NCBI GenBank assembly: GCA_005791855.1
Contig: SXUH01000431.1
Span: 1-11,461 of the forward strand
Length of the DNA: 11,461 nucleotides
Source of the DNA: Bdellovibrionales bacterium
GTDB lineage: Bacteria; Bdellovibrionota; Bacteriovoracia; Bacteriovoracales; Bacteriovoracaceae
Reading direction: 5' to 3'
In this document: positions 1 through 6,684 of the stretch, piece after piece
How positions within the stretch are numbered: the stretch's first letter is position 1
Layout: every line of letters begins with the position of its first letter
The notes under the pieces: generated by a model
The model's database searches: none
Seen by the model: the letters and a program-made list of their open reading frames with translations, nothing else
What the model was told of the DNA's origin: nothing
Position numbers and translations under genes: made by a program

Positions 1-443
1 GCGTCGAAGGGCCTCGTGAGCACCTTCTGGCCTGCGAAGAGGTACCGGTTTCCGATCCGCTTGTTCGCGAGACTCAGGACCTGCTGCCGGAGCTGGTGGA
101 TCTCCTTCGAGACGCCCTCCCGGATCTCCGGACTGAAGAGCGTGGAGGACTGGCCGATGGCCAGCTCCTTCGCCTTCACGAGGATGTCCGTCATCTCCTC
201 CATCACCGTTTCGGTGAAGGAGAGCTGGGTCTGCGCGAAGTTCAGGTTCCGCAGGTACTGGCCGGCGTCGATGTTCTGGGACCGGATCGCGAGGAGGTCG
301 ATGTTCCCCACGGGGTCGTCGGAGGGCTTGGTGATCCGCTTGAGCGTCGAGCCCTTCATCTGCAGGTCCTCGACCTTGCCCTTGGTCTTCCCGACCGCGT
401 AGTTGATCGAGTTGACGGAAGAATTTTCAGAGACCCTGCTCAT
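1..443 (-). CDS. flgL: FlgL, flagellar hook-filament junction protein (N-terminal part, runs off left edge)
   Basis: FlgL (HAP3) is the second of two junction proteins between hook and filament. It is exported by the flagellar type III system and polymerises on FlgK. The frame reads from an ATG at 443-441 for 147 codons and is open to the window edge, so the C-terminus is missing. The flagellin-like N-terminal helix region is clear. It begins MSRVSENSSVNSINYAV, carries KPSDDPVGN near residues 40-48 (the conserved SDDPxG turn of flagellins and FlgL), and has GNRYLFAGQK near residues 133-142, a hallmark of FlgL (usually NGxYLFAG). Long heptad-like helices lie between them. It follows flgK after 8 bases, with a GGTAAGG close to the ATG as a modest ribosome site. 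A flagellin is less likely because of the YLFAG motif and the position after flgK. Confidence 0.95.
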   Translation of the reverse strand, partial: MSRVSENSSVNSINYAVGKTKGKVEDLQMKGSTLKRITKPSDDPVGNIDLLAIRSQNIDAGQYLRNLNFAQTQLSFTETVMEEMTDILVKAKELAIGQSSTLFSPEIREGVSKEIHQLRQQVLSLANKRIGNRYLFAGQKVLTRPFD

Positions 444-451
444 ACCTTACC

Positions 452-1915
452 CTATGAAAGCAGTCCCAGGACTGCCTTGAACATTTCGTCTGATGCCTTG
501 ATGACCTTCGCCGACGCTTCGTACGCGTTCTGGTACCGCACCATGTTCGCGGCCTCTTCGTCGAGGGACACGCCCGCGAGGCGCTCCTTGAAGGACTTCG
601 CCTGCGCGAGGATCCCCGCGGACTGCTCGCCCTCGATCTTCGACTTCCCGGCCTGGAGGCCGATGTTCCCGACGGACTTGAGGTACTGCTCCTCGAAGGT
701 GGTCGTGCCTCCGGCGAGGACCTTCTCGTGCTGGAGCTTCGAGATGGCGATGGCGATCCGGTTGTCCCCGGGCTTGTTCGCCTCGAGGGCCGTGGCGATG
801 TTGTTCGAGTCCTTCTCGACTTCGTCCGAGAGCTGGATGTACTCCGCGGCCCGGTTCAGGTCGAGGGGTTCCTTGAAGAAGTTGATCCCCGTCACTTTCT
901 GTCTGGCGGCGTTCGGCACCGGGTTGCCCTGTTCGTCGACCGGAACGGGGTGGTTCGCGAACCCGCGCCGGTGGATGGCGTTCGTCGCGAGGACGAGGCC
1001 GTGGGCGAGCTGGTCGATCTGCTTCTCCAGGCCCACGATCTCCTCGTTCCTGGTCTTGAGCTGGGCGCCGACCGTTCCGCCCTTGATCCGCTCGGAGATG
1101 CTGATGGCGGGCCTGTCGGCGAAGAAGATCTCCACGCTGCCCTTGTCGGCGGAGGTCGACCCGTGCTGGACGGCGGAGCCCACCGCGAGCTCCTGGGCGA
1201 TCCCGCCCGCGACGAGGGATCCGACGCCCTCGATGCTCACGACGAACTGCCCCTGGTTGTCGCTGTAGGTGGAGATCGGGAAGTACTCCGTCAGCGTGCG
1301 GAGGGCCCGGTCCCGCTGGTCGCGGAGGTCGTTGGCCATGCCCCCGGAGACCTCCTCGATGTTGATCTCCTTGTTGAGCTTGGCGATGTTCTTGGTGAGC
1401 ATGTTGACTTCGTTCACCGTGAGCGTGAGCTTCTTGTTCACGCTGGCGCGGACGTCGTCGAGGCTGCTCTGGATCCGGTGGAAGTCGCCGACGACGATCT
1501 TCGCGTTTTCTTTCACGACGTTCCTCACCGTCTCGTTCTCCGGCTGGTTGGCCAGCTCCCGGAAGGCGTTGAAGAAGCGGTTGAGGACCTTGTTCATCCC
1601 CTCGGAGTTCACCTCGTTGAAGATGTCTTCGACCTGGCTCAGCTGGAGCGTGCGCTCTTCGTTGAACTTGTGGTTGGTGATCGACGTGTTGAGCTTCTTC
1701 TCCACCAGCTCGTCGTGGGAGCGCTTGATGCTCTGGATCTCCACCCCGGTCCCCATCACGTAGTCGCCTTCCGGCAGGCCCGGCCCGGTCTCCGTGCGGA
1801 CTTCCTGGCGGGAGTACCCTTCGGTGTTGGCGTTGGCGATGTTGTGCGAGGTCGTCGACATCGACTGCTTCGCTGCGAAGAGGCCAGATTTTCCAATGCC
1901 TAATAGATCTGCCAA
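452..1915 (-). CDS. flgK: FlgK, flagellar hook-associated protein 1
   Basis: FlgK (HAP1) forms the first junction layer on the hook tip, below FlgL and the filament. The product is 487 aa, somewhat shorter than the enterobacterial protein (about 547 aa); the reduction would lie in the variable middle domains. The N-terminal rod/hook signature is at residues 5-38, with SHNIANANTEGYSRQEV. The C-terminal flagellar basal-body domain is at about 448-487, with MVRYQNAYEASAKVI and an ending in leucine-rich VLGLLS. The start is a TTG at 1915-1913; it places the conserved LLGIGKSGLFAAKQ helix directly at the N-terminus. AGGGG (1930-1926) lies 10 bases upstream, overlapping the flgN stop codon. The gap to flgN is 13 bases and flgL follows after 8 bases, so flgN-flgK-flgL are almost certainly one transcript. 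Confidence 0.96.
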   Translation of the reverse strand: MADLLGIGKSGLFAAKQSMSTTSHNIANANTEGYSRQEVRTETGPGLPEGDYVMGTGVEIQSIKRSHDELVEKKLNTSITNHKFNEERTLQLSQVEDIFNEVNSEGMNKVLNRFFNAFRELANQPENETVRNVVKENAKIVVGDFHRIQSSLDDVRASVNKKLTLTVNEVNMLTKNIAKLNKEINIEEVSGGMANDLRDQRDRALRTLTEYFPISTYSDNQGQFVVSIEGVGSLVAGGIAQELAVGSAVQHGSTSADKGSVEIFFADRPAISISERIKGGTVGAQLKTRNEEIVGLEKQIDQLAHGLVLATNAIHRRGFANHPVPVDEQGNPVPNAARQKVTGINFFKEPLDLNRAAEYIQLSDEVEKDSNNIATALEANKPGDNRIAIAISKLQHEKVLAGGTTTFEEQYLKSVGNIGLQAGKSKIEGEQSAGILAQAKSFKERLAGVSLDEEAANMVRYQNAYEASAKVIKASDEMFKAVLGLLS

Positions 1916-1928
1916 GTCTGGTTCGCCC

Positions 1929-2432
1929 CTATCTGTTCAGCGTCCGGGTGAGCCCGTCGGCGCCGTAGGTTGAGTAGGTCTTCTTCCCGGTGAACCCCTG
2001 CTTGATCTCGCGGAGGGAAAGCATCGCCTTGTTGAGGAAGACCTGGTTCTTCTTGTTCTGCTCCTGGATCTTCTCGATGATGTCGATGAGGAGGCTGTTC
2101 AGGTTCCGGAGGGCCGGGACGCCGGACCGCTGGTCGAGGTCGGAGAAGGCGCCCAGGAGCTCGCTCGCCTTGCGGACCTTCGCGGGGAGGAGGTTCGCGT
2201 CGTTGAGCCGGTCGATGAGCTCGCTCCGCTCGCGCTCGAGCTCGCCGATCTTCCGGATGAGCTCTTCCTTGAGCGGGAGCATGGTCTCGAGCTTATCGAT
2301 GTCGCTCTCGAGGAGGGTGAGGTACTCCTCGCAGGTCAGGTCGAAGAGATCCTTATGAAGCTGGCAGAAGCCTTCCCAGACGCCGATGACGGCCTGGTAG
2401 TAGAGTTTCTTCGCGTCCATAGATTTTTCCAT
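1929..2432 (-). CDS. flgN: FlgN-family export chaperone
   Basis: FlgN is the cytoplasmic chaperone that binds the C-termini of FlgK and FlgL and delivers them to the flagellar export gate. This 167-aa protein is predicted to be almost entirely helical, with a heptad-rich stretch at about residues 38-80 (LESDIDKLETMLPLKEEL, ELERERSELI) and another at 107-146. It ends in KKTYSTYGADG near residue 150, a Tyr-Gly tail of the kind often seen in FlgN proteins. FlgN sequences diverge strongly, so the call rests on length, helical pattern, the tail and position directly before flgK-flgL. The first ATG (2432-2430) is preferred because AAAGG sits 6 bases ahead of it; the in-frame ATG at 2420 lacks a ribosome site. 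The gap after flgM is 9 bases. Confidence 0.87.
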   Translation of the reverse strand: MEKSMDAKKLYYQAVIGVWEGFCQLHKDLFDLTCEEYLTLLESDIDKLETMLPLKEELIRKIGELERERSELIDRLNDANLLPAKVRKASELLGAFSDLDQRSGVPALRNLNSLLIDIIEKIQEQNKKNQVFLNKAMLSLREIKQGFTGKKTYSTYGADGLTRTLNR

Positions 2433-2441
2433 CGGGGGCCT

Positions 2442-2765
2442 TTAGTATTCGGTGGTGAGGATCTTGTCCGCGAGGCCATCGTAGTCGATCTCGTAGGTCC
2501 CGGCCTGGATCTGGGCCTTGAGCCGCGCGATCTTCTCCGAGTTGTCGACGTCCGGGGCGCTCAGCGCGGCCTTCTTGATCCGCGAGAAGTCCTTGATGCC
2601 GTCGGGGATGCTCACCTTCGCGTCCGAGGCCGTCTTCTCCGAGAGCTCCGCGGCTCGCTCCATGCTGTTCTTCTTCAGGGCCTCCGTCTGCGCCGTCTTG
2701 GCGGCCTCGGCCTGCGCGGAACGGCTGCGTGGGAAGAACGCCGATCGGGTGTCGATGCTACTCAT
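2442..2765 (-). CDS. flgM: FlgM, anti-sigma-28 factor
   Basis: FlgM holds the flagellar sigma factor FliA (sigma-28) inactive until the hook is complete, then leaves through the export channel. The product is 107 aa. Residues 1-50 are Ala/Ser/Lys-rich and probably disordered. The conserved sigma-binding C-terminus is at about 73-103, with VDNSEKIARLKAQIQAGTYE followed by IDYDGLADKIL, matching the FlgM pattern (V-x-x-x-K-I-x-x-L-x-x-x-I-x-x-G-x-Y-x-I-D-x-x-x-L-A). The ATG at 2765-2763 overlaps the end of flgJ by 8 bases and has AAGGAG 7 bases upstream inside flgJ, so translation is probably coupled. Its presence implies that a FliA gene exists elsewhere. Control may also come from the promoter-like site inside flgJ. 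Confidence 0.93.
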   Translation of the reverse strand: MSSIDTRSAFFPRSRSAQAEAAKTAQTEALKKNSMERAAELSEKTASDAKVSIPDGIKDFSRIKKAALSAPDVDNSEKIARLKAQIQAGTYEIDYDGLADKILTTEY

Positions 2766-3120
2766 TTGTCTTCTCCTTCATGGAGCCGGCCAGTCCTTGG
2801 CTCGTCTCCGTGTGCGGGGCTTGCGCCTTTAGGTAGTGTTTCATGTGCTCTGGCACGATCTGGTCGAGGATGACTTTCTTGATCCCCAGGCCGCTATCTG
2901 ATTTTGCCATAGTCTGGGCTCTTTCGTAATCCAGCAAAGAATTATAGTACGCCGTCGCCGTCGAGTCCGGCGTGTCCTTCGGGACCGTCTTGCGCATCTC
3001 CGCGAGCATGTGGGAGGTGAAGCTCGCCTCCATGCCTTCCGCGACGTCCTCGAACGGCTTGACGGGACTCGTCCTTTCCTGCTTGACTGGTAGTGAGTGG
3101 GCTGTGGGCTTGATGTTCAA
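2758..3120 (-). CDS. flgJ: FlgJ-type rod-binding protein (single domain, no muramidase)
   Basis: FlgJ acts as a scaffold or cap for rod assembly in the periplasm. This 120-aa protein has only the rod-binding domain (about residues 23-86): FEDVAEGMEASFTSHMLAEM, then an MRKTVP turn, YYNSLLDYERAQTMAKSDSG and GLGIKKVILDQ. The C-terminal glucosaminidase domain of the enterobacterial protein is absent, as in many delta- and alpha-proteobacteria, so peptidoglycan cutting must come from another enzyme. The start is a TTG at 3120-3118 with a GGACGG-type ribosome site shortly upstream. Reading further back in frame meets no ATG or GTG before the stop at 3186-3184. The gene is first in the second flagellar unit, behind the promoter at 3201-3172. 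Codons for residues 58-75 are unusually AT-rich and include a TATAAT. Confidence 0.88.
   Translation of the reverse strand: MNIKPTAHSLPVKQERTSPVKPFEDVAEGMEASFTSHMLAEMRKTVPKDTPDSTATAYYNSLLDYERAQTMAKSDSGLGIKKVILDQIVPEHMKHYLKAQAPHTETSQGLAGSMKEKTNE
2941..2969 (-). promoter_or_regulatory. Possible internal promoter inside flgJ, ahead of flgM
   Basis: On the minus strand a perfect TATAAT (2946-2941) lies 17 bases downstream of CGGACT (2969-2964), which keeps the GAC core of a -35 box. It sits in the flgJ codons for Tyr-Tyr-Asn, where this GC-rich gene set would usually use C-ending codons. A start near 2934 would give a leader of about 170 nucleotides ahead of flgM. The -35 match is only 3 of 6, so this is a prediction. 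Confidence 0.4.
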
Positions 3121-3171
3121 CGTACCGTCCTGGTGTCCTGGGCCCCCATCTTCCTGATGAGGTCTGAGGAA

Positions 3172-3201
3172 ATTGTAGCATTTTTAGAGTAGGGGTGTCA
3201 G
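3172..3201 (-). promoter_or_regulatory. Sigma70-type promoter for flgJ-flgM-flgN-flgK-flgL
   Basis: On the minus strand, CTGACA (3201-3196, 5 of 6 to TTGACA) is followed by an 18-base spacer and TACAAT (3177-3172, 5 of 6 to TATAAT). A TG one base before the -10 makes it an extended -10 (TGCTACAAT). The expected start near 3165 gives a leader of about 45 bases to the flgJ TTG. No sigma-28 element (TAAA-N15-GCCGATAA) was seen here. Confidence 0.72.
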
Positions 3202-3237
3202 AAAAAAGCGCCCCTAGGAAATTTTGTCCCTCGGGGC
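3202..3237 (-). terminator. Rho-independent terminator after flgI
   Basis: On the minus strand, GCCCC-G-AGG (3237-3229) pairs with CCT-A-GGGGC (3218-3210), giving eight pairs with one internal mismatch and a 10-base loop. GC and then six T (3207-3202) follow. It lies 31 bases past the flgI stop codon and ends the flgF-flgG-flgA-flgH-flgI unit. The T-tract touches the -35 box of the next promoter. Confidence 0.75.
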
Positions 3238-3267
3238 ATCCGGGAGAGGGGCGGGGCCAGAGTGGAC

Positions 3268-4266
3268 CTAGATGAGTTCGATCTCCGCGAGGAGGGAGCC
3301 GTTCTGCTTAAGGGCTTGAAAGATTGAGATCAGGTCCTCCGGCTTCGTCCCGAGGGCGTTCAGGGCCTTCACCAGGTCGTTGATCGTGGTCGTCTGGTCC
3401 ATGAAGTGGAGGGCCTTAGAACCCGAACCTTCCGATCCACCTTTCACCTCGACCACCAGGTCCCCGTGGCTGATCGCCGAGCGCTTGAGGACGATGTCCC
3501 CGCCGGCCACCAGGGTCCCGGTCCGTTCGTTGATCACGATCTTCGCCGGCGCGTCCGAGACGACCTTGAAGTTCTCGATGTTCGCGATGAGTTCGACGAC
3601 CTTCCGCTCGTAGTACGTCGGGATGATCACGTCGATGGTGGTCGCGTCCGAAGCCGTGGCGTACTTCCCGCCGAGCTCCTGGTTGATGGTCTTCTCGATC
3701 CTCGCGGCCGTGGTGAAGTCCGGGTTGTTCAGCGCCATCCGGATGGCCTTCTTGTCGTTGAAGGCGAGCTCGAGTTCCTTCTCGATGATCCCGCCGTCCG
3801 GGATCCGGGCGGAGGTCGGCATCCGCTTCCCTTGCTCGAGGCCCCCGACGGAGAGGGACCCGCTCGCCATGGCGTAGATCTGGCCGTCGCCGGCCTTGAG
3901 GGGAGTGACGAGGAGGGTTCCGCCGGCGAGGGAGGAGGCGTCGCCGATGGAGGCGACGGAGACGTCGAGCCGCTGGCCGGACCTCCCGAAGGGCGGGAGC
4001 TTGGCCGTGACGATCACCGCCGCCACGTTCTTCGAGGTCACCTCTTTCTGCGGATTGAGGCCCAGGGTCTGGAACATCTTCTTCAGGGAGGTGTTCGTGA
4101 TCTCTCCGCCGCCGTCGCCGGTTCCGTTGAGGCCGATCACCAGGCCGTAGCAGATGAGCGGGTTCTCCCGGACGCCCTTCACGGTGACCAGGTCCTTCAG
4201 CCGGCTCGCGTTCCCGAAGGCCGAGACTGAGAGAGCACAGAGGAGGACCGGAAGAAATTTGATCAT
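3268..4266 (-). CDS. flgI: FlgI, flagellar P-ring protein
   Basis: FlgI builds the P-ring, the bushing around the flagellar rod at the peptidoglycan layer. The product is 332 aa, slightly shorter than the enterobacterial protein (about 365 aa). A signal peptide is clear (MIKFLPVLLCALSVSAFGNA), with the mature part probably starting SRLKDLVTVKGVRENPL, equivalent to the conserved ERIRDL start. Family blocks follow: YGLVIGLNGTGDGGG (40-54), NVAAVIVTAKLPPFGRSGQ (80-98), SLAGGTLLVTPLKAGDGQIY (112-131) and GSLSVGG (136-142). The C-terminus has INDLVKALNALGTKPEDLIS, also typical. The ATG overlaps the flgH stop as ATGA, with AAGGA 6 bases ahead. FlgA, two genes upstream, is its periplasmic chaperone. 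Confidence 0.97.
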   Translation of the reverse strand: MIKFLPVLLCALSVSAFGNASRLKDLVTVKGVRENPLICYGLVIGLNGTGDGGGEITNTSLKKMFQTLGLNPQKEVTSKNVAAVIVTAKLPPFGRSGQRLDVSVASIGDASSLAGGTLLVTPLKAGDGQIYAMASGSLSVGGLEQGKRMPTSARIPDGGIIEKELELAFNDKKAIRMALNNPDFTTAARIEKTINQELGGKYATASDATTIDVIIPTYYERKVVELIANIENFKVVSDAPAKIVINERTGTLVAGGDIVLKRSAISHGDLVVEVKGGSEGSGSKALHFMDQTTTINDLVKALNALGTKPEDLISIFQALKQNGSLLAEIELI

Positions 4267-5018
4267 TGATTTTCCTTGAGGATGAAGACCCGGGACTCGA
4301 GGAGCTTGTCCGAGTTCACGTAATCATTTTCCATGATGTCCTTTCTTGACACAAGTCCTTGGACTTCGATGGATCTTTTTTCCTTCTTAAAGATGACTTC
4401 CTTGCGGCCCTTCAGGAGGATGTAGTCCTTGCTGATGTCTTCGGTCACGGTGCCGGAGATCTTGTCGTAGACCTTCATGTCCATCTCGTGCTCCGGAGCG
4501 TTCGGCCCGGCGCCGCCGGAACTCTGGGCCGCCTTCTCTTCCTTCCCGGGCTTCTCCCCGTCCTTCGACCTCCGGGGCCGATCCGGGAACGTCCGCTTCA
4601 GCTCCGCGGAGATCTGGTTCCGGAGGTTCTCCAGGACGTTGATGATGACGATGTCTCCGGCGTACTTGTCGTTCTGGTAGGTGAAGAGGGAGGAGCTCGA
4701 CCCCTGGTTCGACCAGAGGCTTCCGTTGTTGTCGTTGTCCTTGAAGTCGTCGGCGTTGGCCCGCTTCCCCTCTCTGCGCTGATCCCGGTTCGACCCCGGG
4801 GCGCCCCCGAGGCTGTAGGAGATCGGGTTCTTGATCGGCCGCTTGTCTTCCTCGGGCCTGAAGCGGTCCTTCTGCCGGTAGGCGGCGAACCGGTCCTTCG
4901 GCTCCGAGGGCCGCTTACCGTTCACCTTTTCTTCGCGATCGATCTGCTTGTGGATCCGGTCGACGAAGCCGGCGCAGGAGACGAGGGAGAGGAGGGAGAG
5001 GAGGAGGATGCTTTTCAT
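4263..5018 (-). CDS. flgH: FlgH, flagellar L-ring lipoprotein (with long charged inserts)
   Basis: FlgH forms the L-ring in the outer membrane. The 251-aa product has a lipoprotein signal peptide with lipobox L12-V13-S14-C15, so Cys15 is the expected lipidation site. Recognisable FlgH blocks are NNGSLW...SSLFTYQNDKYAGDIV (97-124), INVLENLRNQISAEL (126-140) and KDYILLKGRKEVIF (197-210), then IEVQGLVSRKDIMEND and LLESRVFIL. Two parts are unusual. A highly charged stretch fills residues 20-95, and a Lys/Glu/Gly-rich linker fills about 143-178, where the family usually has folded sequence. The protein also ends soon after the ESRV block, without the usual terminal Gly-Trp region. It overlaps flgA and flgI by 4 bases on each side (ATGA). 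No strong ribosome site is visible, so translation is probably coupled to flgA. Confidence 0.9.
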   Translation of the reverse strand: MKSILLLSLLSLVSCAGFVDRIHKQIDREEKVNGKRPSEPKDRFAAYRQKDRFRPEEDKRPIKNPISYSLGGAPGSNRDQRREGKRANADDFKDNDNNGSLWSNQGSSSSLFTYQNDKYAGDIVIINVLENLRNQISAELKRTFPDRPRRSKDGEKPGKEEKAAQSSGGAGPNAPEHEMDMKVYDKISGTVTEDISKDYILLKGRKEVIFKKEKRSIEVQGLVSRKDIMENDYVNSDKLLESRVFILKENQ

Positions 5019-5884
5019 AGTTCGATTAACACTTTGTTGATATCAACGACCTTGCCTTGATATTTTTTATTCTTCTGGGGTTGGTAGACTTCGACGGTGT
5101 CTCCGAGCGAGCCGTTACTTCTGCTGATCCCGCTGGTCTTGATCTTGATCAGCTCGTTCTCCATGATGACCTCGGTGCTGACCCCGGCCCGGACCAGGTT
5201 GATCGCGCCGAGGTCAGACTTCCGGAGGAGCTCGCCGCTCTTGAGCGGCTTGTTCGTCCGGTAGAACCGGAGCGTCGAGAGGTCCGTGATGAGATCCGTG
5301 TGGGGGATGGCGTCCACGTGCTCCTCCCGGAGCGCGGCCACGGGGACGTCGGAGAAGGAGTTGATCGGAGCCGTTAGCCGGTAGGACCTCACGACTTTCC
5401 TGAAGGCGACTTCCACCGGAACGGATCGCTCCTCGCCGGAGAAGGAAATGATGTTGAGGTTCAACGGCTGGGTCTCGCCGTAGGCGCAGTCGGCGCAGAC
5501 GACCTCCACCCGGTCACTGGTGGCGAGCTCGAGCGTCGCCGCGGAAGCACGGATCTCCCTGATCTGGACTCCCGGAGGGATCGGGAGCTGGTCCTTGATG
5601 ATGTTCCCGAGCTGCTGGACGTGGAGCACGTTCGGGGAGACGCTGAGCTTGTGGCCCTTGGCGGCCAGCAGCTCCGTGAGCTGCGCCGAGGAGATCCGAC
5701 CCTGGAGGCCACTGAGCGTTCGGTAGAGCTCCGTCGTCGCCGCTTCGTCACACCCCTTGGACGAGAGTGAAGCCGCGGTAGATTCCTCACTCCTCATGAT
5801 GACCAGCTGGTGCGGCAGGGTCACCTCGCAGGGAAAGGCGACGGGGTTAAAGAGGAGGGTGAGAAGGAGGAAGGTTTTTTTCAT
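5015..5884 (-). CDS. flgA: FlgA, P-ring assembly chaperone
   Basis: FlgA is the periplasmic chaperone that helps FlgI form the P-ring. The product is 289 aa, longer than the enterobacterial form (about 219 aa) but within the range of two-part FlgA proteins. A hydrophobic N-terminal signal (MKKTFLLLTLLFNPVAFPC) is clear. A weakly conserved N-terminal half includes Cys45 and a C130-A-D-C133 pair that could form disulfides in the periplasm. The C-terminal SAF/FlgA domain is at about 170-289, with LKSGELLRKSDLGAINLVRAG near 214-234, KIKTSGISRSNGSLGDTVEVY near 247-267 and QGKVVDINKVLIEL at the end, the standard FlgA closing pattern. The ATG follows the flgG stop by one base, with AGGT close upstream. 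It overlaps flgH by 4 bases. Confidence 0.93.
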   Translation of the reverse strand: MKKTFLLLTLLFNPVAFPCEVTLPHQLVIMRSEESTAASLSSKGCDEAATTELYRTLSGLQGRISSAQLTELLAAKGHKLSVSPNVLHVQQLGNIIKDQLPIPPGVQIREIRASAATLELATSDRVEVVCADCAYGETQPLNLNIISFSGEERSVPVEVAFRKVVRSYRLTAPINSFSDVPVAALREEHVDAIPHTDLITDLSTLRFYRTNKPLKSGELLRKSDLGAINLVRAGVSTEVIMENELIKIKTSGISRSNGSLGDTVEVYQPQKNKKYQGKVVDINKVLIEL

Positions 5885-5885
5885 T

Positions 5886-6671
5886 TTACCTGATGTTGTT
5901 CACGGTTTGGAGCATCTGGTCCGCGACCCCCATGACCTTCGAGTTCATCTCGTAGGCCCGCTGGGCCTTGATCAGGTCCGTCATCTCGTTCATGACGTTC
6001 ACGTTGGACGATTCGATCGCCCCCTGCATGACGATCCCCGACCCGTTATCCCCGGGAACGTTCTGGATGGCCTGGCCGCTCCCGGAGGTCGCCGCGAGCA
6101 TGTTCCCGCCTTCGGACCGAAGGCCCGTCGGGTTGACGAAGGTGAAGACGGGGATCTGCCCGAGGTTGATCGGCTCGACGGAGTCCCGGGTGAACGCTTC
6201 CACGGACCCGTTCTCGGCGATGTTGATCTTCATGATGTTCGGAGGAACGACGATCCCCGGGAAGACCTTGTGCCCGGCCCGGGTGACGAGGTTCCCCTGG
6301 GCGTCGACGTTGAAGCTCCCGTCTCGGGTGTACTTCATCTCTCCGGAGGGGCTCACGACTCCGATGAACCCTTCGCCGTTGATCATGAGGTCGTACGGGT
6401 TGTTCGTCATCTGCGGCGAGCCCTGGGAGTGGATCTTCCTCGTGGCCGAGACCTTCGCCCCGGAGCCGACCTGGTGGCCGACGTTGTACTCGGTGGACCC
6501 GGAGGACTTCGCCCCGGCTTCCTTCACGGTTTCGTAGAGGAGGTCGTCGAACTCCGTCCGGTCCTTCTTGAACCCCGTGGTGTTCACGTTGGCGATGTTG
6601 TTGGATATCGTGTTCACGTTCGATTCCTGGGCCGCCATCCCCGACGCAGACGTGTGAAGTGCTCGAATCAT
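5886..6671 (-). CDS. flgG: FlgG, distal rod protein
   Basis: FlgG is the main subunit of the distal flagellar rod, which passes through the P- and L-rings. At 261 aa it matches the usual length (about 260). The N-terminal rod signature is textbook: MIRALHTSASGMAAQE, then NNIANVNTTGFKKDRTEF (24-41) and DDLLYE. The central domain carries GSPQMTNNPYDLMINGEGF, and the C-terminal basal-body domain (about 217-261) reads GAIESSNVNVMNEMTDLIKA, then QRAYEMNSK. The ATG at 6671-6669 is backed by a strong AGAGGGGGA ribosome site overlapping the end of flgF. The gap after flgF is 13 bases and flgA starts one base after its stop. It lies in the same unit as the two ring proteins that encircle it. Confidence 0.97.
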   Translation of the reverse strand: MIRALHTSASGMAAQESNVNTISNNIANVNTTGFKKDRTEFDDLLYETVKEAGAKSSGSTEYNVGHQVGSGAKVSATRKIHSQGSPQMTNNPYDLMINGEGFIGVVSPSGEMKYTRDGSFNVDAQGNLVTRAGHKVFPGIVVPPNIMKINIAENGSVEAFTRDSVEPINLGQIPVFTFVNPTGLRSEGGNMLAATSGSGQAIQNVPGDNGSGIVMQGAIESSNVNVMNEMTDLIKAQRAYEMNSKVMGVADQMLQTVNNIR

Positions 6672-6684
6672 CTAGATCCCCCTC

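Noticed and set aside
96..1903. Two long plus-strand frames (96-1268 and 728-1903, about 390 codons each) antisense to flgK and flgL.
   Set aside because: Both are composition shadows of the minus-strand flagellar genes. The products are Val/Leu/Asp/Arg-rich or Ser/Arg-rich and have no family features.
5036..5047. A perfect 12-bp palindrome, GTTGATATCAAC, near the end of flgA.
   Set aside because: It encodes part of the conserved FlgA C-terminus (Val-Asp-Ile-Asn), no second copy was seen in the window, and it is not placed as an operator for any start. Chance is the simplest reading.
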